Shown here in pieces: positions 10,770 to 23,007 of a stretch of DNA of 64,000 bases; the first letter of the stretch is position 1; the number at the start of each line of letters is the position of its first letter. The translations under genes were made by a program, and so were the position numbers. The DNA comes from Scilla litardierei (Eukaryota; Streptophyta; Magnoliopsida; Asparagales; Asparagaceae), in the NCBI GenBank assembly GCA_030789695.1, contig CM061142.1:40905375-40969374 (forward strand), in the 5' to 3' direction. A model generated the notes under the pieces. It was not told the DNA's origin, made no database searches, and saw only the letters and a program-made list of their open reading frames with translations.

Positions 10770-12692
10770 ATGGCTAAAGACAAAGACAAGGGTAAGTAGA
10801 TCATGCAGGAAGAGGAGCCGTCTCGCAAGAGACACAAATCCACACGTTCTGCACGTGTTCCTCCTCCTCCGCCTACCCAACCACCACCCCAACCCATCAT
10901 TCCTGTTGCGGACCCGCTGATGGGACCGCATGGGATCCGTTTCATGAGTCTAGCCCATAAAGATTTTTATAATCGACTCAACCAACGATCTCATTTATCC
11001 ACGAAGTTTACCCATGATCAAACCTTAATTGATCTCGGAGTTTTCTCTGGAGTCGAGACTCTATTTGCAAACCTAGGATGGCTAAGTTTCTTACACTCCC
11101 ATGCACCATCCTACCCCGCCCTCACACTCGAATTCCTCTCGACTCTCAAAACGGGGGGGGGGGGGGGGGACAATTATCGACTTCCGCCTCTGAAATCGAA
11201 ACCTTTGTACCCATGTGAACACCATCAACAATATTTTCGGTTTTCCCATTCTCGACGACGATATTCGTCCCTATGAATTTCATCGTGACTTCGATGTCGA
11301 CCATTTTTGGAGGCACCTCACCCTTCACGATCATTATCCTTGAGGCAAGGCCAAGGCCTCCTCCATCATGCACCCTGTCTTTTGTCTAGCCCACCACATC
11401 ATATCGAGCACTTTCTTCCCCCGGGATGAGTCTGGGACCGTGACCATCCTTGACCTTTTCATCCTTTGGGCTATGACTTTTGATTTCATTCCTGGTGTTG
11501 ACGGGATCGCTTTCGAGGCTCCGCGTGTACGCATTAACGACGATGCGTGGCTAATTCAAAAAATCCTTGATATTATCCACGCAGGCAATGGTAAGTATTG
11601 CTGCGGCGGCCTCATTACTCCCATTGCCTTAAACCCCCCGTTCAACATCGTTATCCCCCGCGAATTGTCACGTGCCGTAGGATCTACATATCTAGATCTT
11701 AACGTCCTATGGCACACCCACATGATCCGGCCTCGAGGTATCGATCGGTTTGTTTTTTACTATGGCCACCCCCGGCCCCATATATCACTCTGCCTAATCC
11801 TGGCCGCATGGCTATTCATCTTGAGGCAGACTGGTCGTTTCCTCCAGATCCAGAGTTTGTAGGGGGTTACATCTTCAGTTTCCACTCCCTGACGCACCTC
11901 GACCACCGTCCCCTACCGTTCACTTAGGCGAGTAGGATATCCCTGCGTTCATAGGAGACCCCGGGCTGGACCTAGTGTCACGACCCCGGCTTTTGCCGCT
12001 GTTTCTTCTGAGGCACTCACTACGGCCCTCTTAGGCCTTGCCTCCGGTGCCGACACGACCACTACCGCTGGCACCTCTTCTACTGTTCGACAGGCCACCT
12101 TGCTCACCTCGCTCTTGAGGCTGAGCAGGATGCTCTACACACTGGTGCATCCTCTTCTACCTCCTTGGACCCATCCACTTCTTTCTTTTCACACCAATGT
12201 TTCCTCGCACTCGAGCGAAATGTGGCTGCCATTCTCCACCATCTTACACACATCTACGGTCCTCCTCCACCTACTCCAGCACCATTACCACCTCCTTCGC
12301 TTCCTCAACGATCATCACCTCCTCCATCACCCCCTAGGCGATCATCCCCTCATCCCTCCACTTCTTCTCCACCCACGACCACTACCGTAGATCCTACACT
12401 TCCAGCACCCTTCACATCTATCACCACCACGTACTCGCACCGCAAGAAATTAGTTGTGCCCTTGAAATCATTACCCACCCCTCCTCATCGATCACTGCAT
12501 CCCTCCCACTTACCATTATCACTGTCACTCTACCCATCATCCACACCACCACCGCACCCATCCATCCACCACCTCCACCACTTTCTCCACTTCTCCGCAC
12601 TCCTATCACTTCTCCAGCCCACACCCCTCCATCCTCTTTCGAGGAGGATGAGGAGATCACCCCTCCTGCACCTTGAATTTTCTTTTTTCTGA
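10770..12692 (+). pseudogene. ATHILA ORF-1-like extra ORF of element 2, broken
   Basis: Homologue of the extra ORFs in elements 1 and 3. The ATG at 10770 opens a basic N-terminus (MAKDKDKGK) that meets a TAG after nine codons, then continues in frame through SRKRHKS, a proline run and the family block GPHGIRF. A run of 17 G (11153-11169) breaks the frame; the body resumes at about 11368 in another frame with MHPVFCLAHHI and KYCCGGLITPIAL, matching ICCDGLITL of element 1. A further frame change near 11770 restores the original frame. The tail to 12692 has LERNVAAILHHLTHIYG and Pro/Ser/Thr-rich sequence, as in element 1. Function is unknown and this copy is dead. Confidence 0.75.
11153..11169 (+). 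repeat. Poly-G run inside ORF-1 (17 G)
   Basis: Seventeen consecutive G residues sit in the coding part of the extra ORF, and the reading frame changes across them. The run is either an expansion or a basecalling artefact. Confidence 0.9.
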
Positions 12693-14258
12693 TTTTCCCC
12701 TAGCATTTTTTCTGCATCACATTGATCATATCAGTTTGCTAGCATTTTCATGATCAGCTTGGGGAAAATCAATTTTTGTGCATATTGTCATGTGATGTCG
12801 TCGTTGTGTGCCTGTTTATATGTGTTCTTTGGATGTGCTTTTCTATCTTTTATTTGTGTGTTTCTTTTTCTTTATTTTTCTGTTTCGTTTGTGTGTTTTT
12901 CATGTTTTTCAATTTTTTGTGTCGGTGCATACTTCCCTACCATTTTCATTGCACTCCCGTATTTACTCTTATTGCATTGAGGGCAATACAAGATTCAGCT
13001 TGGGGAGTCGCACTTTGTGTGCAGTTGTGTCTTTTTACCGTTTTGATCCATTTTCATCGTGTTTTTCTTTTTCTTTCTTTCTTTTTATTCTCCCTCTTCT
13101 AGAGATGACCCCACATGATGAACTGCCACGGAACTACACACACACACTTAGCTTAGCTACAATAATCACTTTCACTAACCCTAGGAAGCTGAGTCCTATT
13201 CCATTTCATGCTTCGTGGGTTCACTTTACTTTTGTGTGAGTTGTTTGTCGTGACTAGCTAGTGGTGTGCTTCTACGTTGTGATTTTGTTTTATATACATG
13301 TCCTTGGTTGACCCATATACTATCATGCTTCAATTCCGAATATGCGGTATTTTACCTCACTGTCTGCTTCTCTATGCATGAATAATATACATATATTACG
13401 CTTCAAGTCGCATGTGTCGGGACTCTACCAATAGTACTAGAATAACCCATTTTGCTCATGCTTTGATTTGCGAGAAAAACTTTCTTTTGCCCAAGTGTTT
13501 AGAATTCGATTTCTTTTTTGTTTTACTTGGTGCAAATCCCCTCGTCGTGTACCGTTCTCCCAATTGGGAGAGTACACAAATATATAGCCCAGAATCCAAA
13601 AATAAAAAAAAGAGAGAAGAAAATTTCAAAAGAAAAAAAAGAGCAAGAAAAAAATATGTATAGCCAAAAACTAAAAAAAAATACGAATACCCAAAACCCA
13701 AAAAAATTCCCGTTGTGAATATTATTCCAATCCACCGTGAATAAAGGGAAGGCGAGAATTTGCACCGAGTGTTCTACTCCACACCTTCTCAACCTCCTTC
13801 GTTTTCGAACACACTTGGCATATGAATTTTCTTGCAATTATCTAGGCAATAGTGCGGTGATCCTCTAGTTCCTAGCAGTGGAGTCCCCGACACATGATAC
13901 GCTTCAATTCTTATTCTAATCTCATGCATGCTTGAGCTATTATTCACCGCTTATTCGAATTGAATCGATATTTGGGTCATTCCTTGGGTATGTGTATATG
14001 GAGTTTTACTGCACAATTTAGATAGTGACACCGTCTGCTAGCTCACGACCTCACTCATTCGCGCTTCACCGCATGGGCCCACGACACTTGTATGGACTCA
14101 AATTCCTAGATATAGTGATGTGTTTATCGCATGCTTGCTTAGTGTGGTGTGATTGATTTCGTTGGCTCTGACGGGCGATCTATGATTTTACCTTCTTTAT
14201 TTCTGTTTCTTCCTTTCTACTTTTCCCTCCGAGCTTCTACTCTCACTCGTCTTCCTCG
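12693..14258 (+). other. 3' untranslated region of element 2
   Basis: AT-rich, strongly T-biased (TTTTCTTT runs) with no supported gene. Apparent frames here translate to Phe/Cys-rich low-complexity sequence and have no homologue in elements 1 or 3. The internal purine tract at 12975-13010 is listed separately. Confidence 0.6.
12975..13010 (+). other. Internal polypurine-type motif (element 2)
   Basis: CATTGAGGGCAATACA is followed by GATTCAGCTTGGGGAGT, matching the pair found in elements 1, 3 and 4. It lies about 1.29 kb upstream of the LTR-adjacent tract. Confidence 0.65.
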
Positions 14259-14288
14259 AGGATGAGGAAGGGTTCAGCTTGGGGATTT
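14259..14288 (+). other. Polypurine tract of element 2
   Basis: GAGGATGAGGAAGGGTTCAG runs into CTTGGGGATTT immediately before the LTR. Element 3 has a closely similar tract (CCTCGAGGACGAG with GCTTGGGGGATTT) in the same place. Confidence 0.75.
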
Positions 14289-15822
14289 TAACGTGCATTT
14301 ATATTTTATATATTCACGCACATCTTCTTCGTGATTTTCTGTTGTTTTCCGTTGTTTCATATCCACTTTTTTGTGTGTTTTTGTATCTTTTCACTTTCTT
14401 TGTGTTTTAGTGCCGTTGCTGGAGATTGCCAGCGCTGGGGACATACAAAGCAGATATCATGAGTCCCCTGAGCAATGGAAGGTGCCACACGTGATCCCGA
14501 GGGCCAAACATCGAAGAATGCCATATACCAGCCCTCAACCGATCGGGTGTACAGACCCACCCGATCGGTTCGTGCACGCGTATCCGACCCGGACAGGAGC
14601 AGCAGTGAAGAAGAGCTCACCCAATCGGTTCAGTGATCGGGTGAAAATGACAGTGCTCTCTGTCTTTTGGAGCTGAATTCCAACCGATCGGGTGACATCT
14701 CACCCGATCGGTTCATCTGTAGCCGAATTCTCCCAGCTCACGACCCGGCGACATCACCCGATCGGTTCAGCGACCGGGTGATGTATCTCCAAAGCTGAAG
14801 ACCAAGTCGACATCTGTCGCACCCGATCGGTTGATGCTTCAACCGATCAGGTGGACGCTTATCTGTATATATTGCCCTAGGTTTTCCCAGAAAACAATCC
14901 CCATTTTTTCAGACTGTCTTTTTGGGATTTTGGCGGCTGCAATTTTATTTTGTTTTGTAAATTCTCTGATTGTATTGATACTTTAACATTTCGTTCTTAA
15001 TACTATTTGCTCCGTATTTCTATTGCTTGATCTTGATTCTAATGGTTAAATTTTGTTGTGTTGCTATTTTTGCAATGAATCGTGAGTAGTTCCCCAATCT
15101 AGGGCATTGGTGGAAGCCCCTTCGTGGGTTCTCTCTAGAATGACTATATGATTAAGATTTCGATAGGATCTAGAAATTTAGATGGTTACGCGGGACGTTT
15201 TATTGTCATTGGTGGGGAGAAAGACCGCCTCTGACCGTCGGGCCAAGGGGAAATAAAACTGGCGTTTAACCCCTAGCCACAGCTCACACCCCTAGCGTAG
15301 ACATTGAATCCTAGCGCGTGGGAACGGCATGATGAAATGTTGGGAGTAATCGTTGCGAGCTTAGTGCTCCCGGAGTCGGTCGGTGTTAATGGACATAGGA
15401 ATGCCCATCGTCCGAAACCGGGTAGACTTAGCGTATCATCCTGGGCGTCGACCGGAATATCGGGCCCATGGGACCCTAAGTATCACTCTTAGAGGCAACA
15501 TCTCACCACTAAACCCTAAAATCCGATCGTATTTCTATCCGTCGGTCGTAATAGAGAGGACACATGATAGGGTGGAAACCAAAGTCCTAGGTTCCCCTGT
15601 TATATCTTACATTCTTCGTAGCTCATTTCGTGACAACCAACCGATCGACAGGGCTAGCTCACCCACCGGGTGATCCGGTTCCTTCTTGAAAACAAGCATA
15701 ACACACGCCTCCCTGAGTTCGACCTCCAAGCCACACTACAACACCGTGCGCTTGCGGTTACAAATATTTAAATCTGGTATCCCCGATCCTACTGCATATA
15801 GTGCCAAATCTAGGGGACGTCA
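14289..15822 (+). repeat. 3' LTR of element 2 (about 1,534 bp)
   Basis: The start TAACGTGCATTT follows the polypurine tract and the end is GGGGACGTCA. Inverted ends TGACGT/ACGTCA would be expected, so the start appears to carry one mutation. The U5 end has CCTGAGTTCGA and CGTGCGCTTGCGGT in common with the LTR of element 1, which fixes the 3' boundary region. The 5' partner is outside the window, so both ends are placed by similarity rather than by a repeat pair. Confidence 0.65.
14517..14873 (+). promoter_or_regulatory. U3 palindrome cluster and TATA-like box (element 2 LTR)
   Basis: About ten copies of AACCGATCGGGTG or CACCCGATCGGTT, some in facing pairs, precede TGTATATATT (14864-14873). 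The motif is the one also found upstream of this element's extra ORF at 9980-10335. Confidence 0.7.
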
Positions 15823-17036
15823 ACCGACCGTGGGCACGATCTCAGTACGAGTTCTCCTAAGGATTTTGCTAGATCAACCAAAATACTCCACCTTTATGTC
15901 CAATGCAACCTAAAAATCCTAACTTTGCATCTTTTTCCGAAGATCCTAGGGCTAATCCATTAGCCCTAAATAGAACTACTCACACATGGTAGAGAAAGCA
16001 AAGAAAGATTGGATTTTTTACCATAGAATTCATCATAGTAATCAAAAAACATATAAAAGATAAGAATACGTACCAAAAGCGATGTATGGCAATAGCTAAT
16101 CAAAGAGAATTAAGATCCAATAGATTCCAGTAAGAAAGCTTAATAAAAATCGAGTCTTTGTCTTCTCCAATTTAACGACAGCACACAATCTAAAACCATA
16201 GATCCAAAACTCTAAATTAAATCTAAACTTACACTAAAACTCTTCGTGTCCAAAATATTAAAGTAATTGTGTTTATATACAAGGGTCATGGACCCCATAA
16301 ATAAATCTCAGATTTCTGGAATGTTGGGCACGCATGTTGCTTGGGCGTGTCGGCTACTCGACCTAGCAGGTGGCTGCTCGGTCGAGTCGACTCGTTGGCC
16401 GCGGTTTGCTGCTTCTGCTTGCTTGTTTCTGATACGGGCTACTTGGTCGAGTAGCCCCTTACTCGGTCGAGTAACAGGGGGTCGGAACTTGCCTCCAAAA
16501 TGCTGCTCTGTTTTTAAGCTACTCGGGTCGAGTAGGTGACCTACTCGGGTCGAGTAGGTGACCTACTCGGTCGAGTAACATGGTCTTGGGGAGAAGCTCG
16601 AATCTGTATTCTGTATTGGGTCGACTCGGGTCGAGTCACCTAGCTGCTCGGTCTAGTGGGCGTATCCGTTTCCTGTGCTGTATCCGTGTGTCAGCTCGGC
16701 CAAGTAGCTGTAAGCTACTCGGCCCGGGTCACCTAGGAAACTGACTGGGCTGAGGGCTATGGCTCTTTTCTATCGCTCTCTTGTCCTCCTCTCCTCCGAT
16801 CTTCTTCTAAACTGCGGTGAACTCCCATGGAGCCTTGCTAATGACGTCCTGTATGCACTGGATGTGTCCATGTCCCGAATCCGCTCCAATTCTCTCCAAA
16901 ATCCCTGAAAATCCACAAATCTATGCAAAACTAGAATATGGCATTAGGAGAGCATTAATATATAAAAATATGGATTTCGGAGGCGAATATGATATAAAAT
17001 AAGATGAAATGATGCGGTAAAAACATGGAAAATATG
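15823..17036 (-). repeat. 3' LTR of element 3, distal part (cut by element 2)
   Basis: Collinear with 55053-56204 of the 5' LTR, including the palindromes (16350-16730), a TATA-like TTATATAC (16273-16281) and the LTR start TGATGTGTCCATATTTT at 17036. The remaining roughly 670 bp of the LTR are missing on the left, where element 2's LTR begins. The part nearest the start duplicates the sequence at 18070-18255. Confidence 0.8.
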
Positions 17037-18069
17037 GACACATCAAATGTCTCTCCCTTTGTTCACATCACTTCTATTATCAGCTTCCATATTACCTCCA
17101 GCATTCAGGCCATCATGAGATTAGTTAACTCCCAATGTTATATCTCTCAAAACATTCTTTGCGGCTTAATTACTAGCCTATCTCCCATTAGCATGCATAA
17201 GAGAGTTTCCTTCCTCCAGGTCAGGCCTCACAATGCAATTGACATTTCCCTCCTCTCCAGCGCCATTCAATTTGTCCCATCCATCTGATGGTCCACATTC
17301 TCCCTAACATTTCCAGGCTGATTCCCAACATCCTTGTCCCCAACATTCTCCCCAGCTTTTCCGGGCTGATTCCCAACATCCTTGTTATCTGCAACCCCCG
17401 TGTTCCCACACTGGGTGGATATCTTTACCCCAGCTTGAGTCGCCACATTCTTCCCACCATTTCCAGACTTACTTCCCATTTGAACCCCAAAGTTCCCAAC
17501 ACCAAAGTTCCCAGCATTTCCTACATCATTGTTATGCGCAATACAAACGTTCCCATTTGAACAAGTCCCCAAATCTTCATTCATTACAAAAGGACCTGTA
17601 TTGAGTAAGTCGAAATTACCTGTGTCTTGAGCTCTCTTCCCCTTCCCTTTCTCCTGCTGAACCAAGTCCTCTTCCTTGTCTTGGATTGAAGGGAGCTTCT
17701 CTACATCTGGGCACTGAGCATCCGTATGACCAAAACATACACAATGCTTGCATCTTGGAGGTTCCACTTCTATTTTAATTCATATAGTCAGCATTGAGCC
17801 ATCATCAAGCTCAACAACCACCGATTGCGGGAGGGGCTGCTTGGCATCTACATCAACCAATCACCTGGCATAGGAGATTCGCTCCAGTCTTGCAGTCATC
17901 CTATCCAAGCATAGAGGAGTTCCAAACACAGACGCAATAACATTCAGTATCTCTAGGGTCCACATGCCCAATGGAACACCATGTAGCTGCACCCAAACCG
18001 GCACTAAAGATAATATATCTCGCTCATGTCTGAGGGCTGAGCTCCATCTCTGAAGAAAACTAGGCTTCC
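17037..18069 (-). pseudogene. Copied LINE ORF1 segment inside element 3's 3' LTR
   Basis: The same LINE ORF1 region as at 56205-57240, in the same orientation and adjoining the LTR at the same base. It encodes part of a DUF4283-type domain (VWVQLHGVPLGMW, RISYAR, VDAKQPLPQSVVVEL) and an intact zinc-knuckle spacing in CKHCVCFGHTDAQC. A Gly/Asn-rich tail follows. There is one in-frame stop between domain and knuckle. At the far end it is joined to LTR sequence at a shared CCAT. No endonuclease or reverse transcriptase ORF2 follows. Nucleic-acid binding is the role known for such ORF1 proteins; this copy is a fragment. Confidence 0.78.
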
Positions 18070-18255
18070 ATGTCACGAATCCGCTCCAATTCGCTCAAAA
18101 ATCCCTGAAAATCCACAAATCTATGCAAAACTAGAATATGGCATTAGGAGTGCGTTAATATATAAAAATATGGATTTCGGAGACGAATATGATATGAAAT
18201 GAGATGAAATGAGATGAAATGATGCGGTAAAAACCTGGAAAATATGGACAAATCA
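18070..18255 (-). repeat. First 186 bp of element 3's 3' LTR
   Basis: Starts TGATTTGTCCATATTTT directly after the polypurine tract and matches the first part of the 5' LTR at 56204. It stops at the junction with the LINE segment, after which a second LTR start occurs at 17036. Confidence 0.85.
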
Positions 18256-18298
18256 AAATCCCCCAAGCTTACCTCTTACTCGTCCTCGAGGAAGACGA
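18256..18298 (-). other. Polypurine tract of element 3
   Basis: The minus strand reads CGTCTTCCTCGAGGACGAG, then AAGAGGTAAGCTTGGGGGAT, ending at the LTR start. It is closely similar to the tract of element 2. Confidence 0.78.
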
Positions 18299-19627
18299 AT
18301 ACTAGGCTCACCGAGCGATAAAAATAAGAAATAGAAAAGGGAGTAGAAGATGGAGGGGAGCGCTAAATTATTCGATCAGATCTCAAGCCTTAGCTTCATA
18401 TCACGATGCTTCGAAATGAATCACATGATAATACAAATTTTGTATCTTTCACTTAATATAATACTTGCAAGCATTTAAGATCAAAGAAAGGGGATTCTCA
18501 ATATTCATGCTGTCAATTCATATCAACATCATGCAATTCATAGAGTTTAGTATAAAAAATGTTGGCGATGCACTTTTCAATCAATAGATATAACCGAAGC
18601 ATATAAGATTCAAATCAGACATGAAAAAGAGAATATAAAGGATCATGACATTCATATATTCATCTCAACTCATGAAAAATCTCCATAGCTAGCAGTTTTC
18701 ATAAAGTTTAAGCATTATCAAACATCCCCAATTGTGCACAACTCCACTCTAATGTTGTACTCACTCATGTGGTCAAATGGTTCACCCCCAAGCTTAGCTT
18801 GAGGCGTCACATCAAAGGAATAGAAATATGGAATTTTTGGCTTTTTCCCAAGCATATGTGTAGCTCCATGCAAATAGGATATAAGAGATGATTTTTCTTT
18901 TATGTTCTTTTCTCTCTTTTTTCGATGGGAGCAATAGAATAGACATATTGATTTTAGCTCCTTTATTGGCTTTTTGGAGGCTAACTTTTCTTTTGGGATT
19001 TTTGGAAAGTGGATGCGGTATACGTAGCTGTAGGGGGTGAAACCAAATGACATGTAGAGATTTATAAAGATATGTGGAGAAGGAAATGATATAACACTCG
19101 GTTCACTCATAAGATGTGCACAATGGTTCAATAAGATAATACTCTAACTAAACTCATAAACATGCATATATATTTTCATTTATTTCGATAAATAATGAAG
19201 ACATACGGTAAAACATACAATCATAACAGGCATGCAGTAAGAAGTGAAATAAGACAACATGCAGATGCTTCAGATATTCTAATGATGCGTGAAGCTTGGT
19301 GCATTTTCAATAAGCATATACTAGATACTACTGCATACATTCAGTTTCAATTTATTTCATGCATTCATATAGAGAAATCGGCAAAAGAATATATATGCAA
19401 GCATATAGGTAGCAAAAGACCGAAATACTCTAACTAGCATGGCAAAAGTAATAAGCATCGTACTAGCATACTAAAAGGCTATAAGAGATATCATTATGTG
19501 AAACATATCTCGCAAAAGGGGGAAAGAAAGGCGGAGAAATTAAAATAAAAATAAAAACAAGCATGCGAGCATGGTAAAATATGAAAAACGTGATGCCGAA
19601 TGAGAAAAAGAAAAAGGTGGAAAAATG
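18299..19627 (-). other. 3' untranslated region of element 3, left part
   Basis: AT-rich, with no supported gene. It continues at 39674 on the far side of block B: the five bases before the array (AAATG, 19623-19627) recur directly after it. Confidence 0.6.
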
Positions 19628-22600
19628 TGTAATACACTAGGTGTGAAAATACCGTAATTGTGTGACTGGGTAAATGTATTACTATAGATGATTGATATGT
19701 GCATGTATTTAGAGATATTATAAGAGAAATGTATGATGTGAAATGTATATTGTAGTGTGTATGCATTGGTGTAGGTGAGTACCTATATTGGTTGAATGTA
19801 CGTATTTGTGTGTAGAAGTTATTGTGTATGGTTGTATATATATCGGGACTATATTTGTATGTGTGTGTGTATGTGAATAATGTTTGGCTATACGTATGTA
19901 TGTTCCTATGGAGGTATGTGCGGATATTATATGATTATATGGGTGGATGTATGTCAATAAGCATGTCTTATATTGTGTTGTTAATTATGAATATTGGTTA
20001 TATGGTAGTGCATGGAGTATTAGCACTACTGTGTTAATAGTGTAAGAAATTGTTATTATTGTTAGTACTAGTATTGTTGGGTTGATTATGTTTAATGGCC
20101 TTGTGTATTAGTGGTGACATGTTATTGATGATAGTAGTAGTGTGCTAATATTAATATGTTTATTATTAGTATTGTTGTTGTGAGTATTAGTGGGAGTATT
20201 AGTATTAGTGGTATTGTATTCTTATAGTTGTTGTTTTCATTATTATTAGAGTGTGACATTTTTGTAATTGTAGGGGAGTGTGTGTGTATAAAGAAGAGTG
20301 TAAGGTAGTGGCATACTTGTAATTAAGAATGGGATTGTGTGTATAGTGAGATGATAAGAATAAGGAATGGAACACTTGTAATTAAGTTTGAGTGTGTGTG
20401 TATAGTAAGATGAGAAGAGTGTAGAGAATGGCAAACTTGTGAATCCCTAAGCTTCTAGAGAGAGATATTTTAATTAATTATTCTTTTTTCTATTCTCTAA
20501 TTTATTTCTCTCTTTCTACATTCTTCTACTATTTTCTTTTTCTTTTCTTTTCATTTGTTGTCATCCTCTCTCTTTCTCTCCTTCTCATTTTTCTCCCATG
20601 GGGCCGAATTATACCAAGAGCGAAAAAAGAAAGAAAAAAGAGAAAGAAAGAAAGAGAAAGAGAAAGAAAGAAAGAAAGAAAGAAGAAAAGAAAAGGGAAG
20701 GAAATTAAAGGAAATGAGGAGGAGAAAGAAGAAGGATCAGGAGATAAAGAGAAAGGGGGAGGAGAAGAGAAGTTCTCATCAGCTTGGATTGAGGTAGGAA
20801 TCCCTATTCTAATGGTGTATTATGCAAATCCATATTAAATTAACTTAATTTCATGCAAACACCAAGTCTGAATTCGCAGGCAGATTTTGTTGCTTGTTTA
20901 CCTGAGTATATCTCTTAATTTAGGCATTAATAATTTCTGCAAAAAATATGTTCTTGTAGACATTGAAATCCTACCCCAGAATCATATAAAATTTGATATA
21001 TGTTCAGCTCAGTAATTAGGAGTAAGAATTCTTTCTTTACAACATGTCTGAATGTAATCCAGTCTGGACAAAATCGAAAAAAACTGAGATCAGTCCCTGC
21101 ACACAACACAGAAATTAGTGTGCTGGGTCTCGTAGTAAATTTAACAACATTCTCTACAAATTTCCCCTAGAGCATGTTTTCGAGATTCTAACTGCAATAT
21201 GGCTTAAAACAGCAATTGATACAGCCCCCAGAATCTGTGTGAAAAATAGTTTCGTCGTGTCTCACCAAACAATTCACCATAAATCATTTAGGTTGTATTT
21301 CTGCATGAAATTTTATATCTAAGTCCAGCACTGCTAAATCTACAACTTTCATTTAGAAAGTTTCATCAAATTCATAAAGTAAATAGATGATAACTGCCAC
21401 TATTTATAACTGTCTGCACTTTTCCTGCAAGCTGAATTGCTTAAGTGGTGTTTTGAATTGTGCATTGTTGCTAATCATAATTCTATAGTACATGATTATT
21501 GTTATTACATGAAAGAAAGTTTGATTGGTGTGATATGCTATTAAATTGCTAATGTGATTGTGATGTTGTACATGATGCATACCATGTGTTTGTGGAAATG
21601 CCCAAGTGAAGGCAAATGCAAGAAATGCGAGAAACACCCATCTCTAAGGTTGTGATATGAGATAATGAGATATGTGGCACTATATGGAGCAAAGTGGCAC
21701 GGGCATGATGTGGATCACCTCTTGAATCCATAATAGTAGCCACTGTGGAATGTGAATGTGAAATGTGATGCACACACGATATAGGACACGAAGGTGGAGT
21801 GTACCGGCATGGATAAAGTGCCACGGTAGGAGGCGGGAGAGTTCGCCGTTGGCCAACTCTTGATCCATTAGGTGACTCCCTATTGATAACGGAGTAGTCA
21901 CGAGACACATGCACGCCGGCATAACTATGGGATCCCTTGTATTTTATTTCATGTTGTATCATGTACAACATTGTGCATCATTATGTATCATAACACATTA
22001 TGTGAGATGTGACACATATGTGCCTTGTATGTGTGCTGGGGTTGTGTATGTTTGTGCTTAGTAAGTGTTTTGTATATGTATTGTGACTTGTTGTGATATG
22101 TGTGCGTTACGTGGTTGTTTCACATGTCATTCATTTCTAAGTGCAACTTGGGATTGGAACATCAAGAGGGAATATGGCCACGGGCCTAGTAGTAGGAAAG
22201 TGAGATAACGTGATATATGGCTATGGGTCATTTGATATAAGATGATATGATGGGGCTATGAGCCAAGTGATTCATAACTTAAGATTCATCAGTTGTTGGT
22301 AATTTTAGTTGATGTAGTTGATGTTACTTTCGGTTATTTCTTTTACTTAGATGCTTATACTAGTTGTTTCCTTTCTTCCCTTACTCAGTTGTGCACTTAC
22401 TTTATTGCCTTCCTTGTAGTCGTATTCACTTTATGCAATTCATCTCTTTATAGCTTGTGGGTTAGTTCCTTTACTTCATGACATGTTATGCATGTTTTCT
22501 TTAGCTTCCTTGTATTTAATTATGCCTGGCATTGTTGCATTCTTGGTTGAATAATATGCCATTAGAGTTGGGAATTCCTACTGGGTCACGCATTGACGTG

Positions 22601-23007
22601 CCCCACTGTTGTTTTTCAGGTGTTGGAGTTGGTGGCAGAGATGGAGTGGAGATATGGTTGAGGTGTTCGAGTTTAGGATTGGTTGGTGAGGGGAGAGGTG
22701 AGGGATATTGTACTTTTGGGCTTTCTTTGTGAGGTGAGCTGCTGATGTATTGATGCCTATAATGGTGTATATGTATGTTGACGATATATGGTAAATGAAG
22801 TGTTTCTTGGTTTTCTAGGTATTTATACGTGTTGTAGTTTCTGTTTTTGGATGTTTGTGTGGAGACATTCCAAGTACTATCCCAGCAGTGCGCAGTGGAC
22901 CTGCTTTGGGTTCTCCTTTTTGTATTTACCTTCGTAAAACTCACTGCTCTGGGATCACCTGGGACGGATTCTTACTTCTCGGGTCTCCTGGGGAGCGGGG
23001 CATTACA
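19628..23007 (+). repeat. Block B LTR-a (3,380 bp)
   Basis: Begins TGTAATACACTAGG and ends GGGGCATTACA. It has GT-rich and TTA-rich stretches, an Arg/Lys-coding purine run near 20640-20760 (AAAGAAAG repeats), and a possible intron from GAG|GTAGGAATCC (20794) to TTGTTTTTCAG (22619). No gene is supported in it. Confidence 0.88.

Larger units (their letters stand above)
8289..15822 (+). mobile_element. Athila-like Ty3/gypsy element 2 (5' part outside window)
   Basis: Plus-strand element with the C-terminal part of Gag, protease, conserved motif, palindrome cluster, ATHILA ORF-1-like gene, two polypurine-type tracts and a 3' LTR. Its left end is cut by element 1, so the 5' LTR, primer site and N-terminal Gag should lie left of the window beyond element 1. 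The right LTR end abuts LTR sequence of element 3, so element 2 itself probably sits in element 3's 3' LTR. No reverse transcriptase or integrase is present. Confidence 0.8.

Noticed and set aside
12750..13239. Overlapping Phe/Cys-rich frames that look like membrane proteins
   Set aside because: The DNA is a T-rich 3' UTR of element 2; two frames are hydrophobic at once, which is compositional, and elements 1 and 3 have nothing homologous.
17037..18069. Zinc knuckle taken at first as Gag nucleocapsid of element 3
   Set aside because: It is linked to a DUF4283-type domain, recurs outside the 5' LTR at 56205, and lies beyond the polypurine tract, so it is LINE ORF1.
20555..20797. Lys/Arg/Glu-rich frame in block B LTR-a
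   Set aside because: Encoded by AAAGAAAG repeats whose lengths differ between the three LTRs, shifting the frame.
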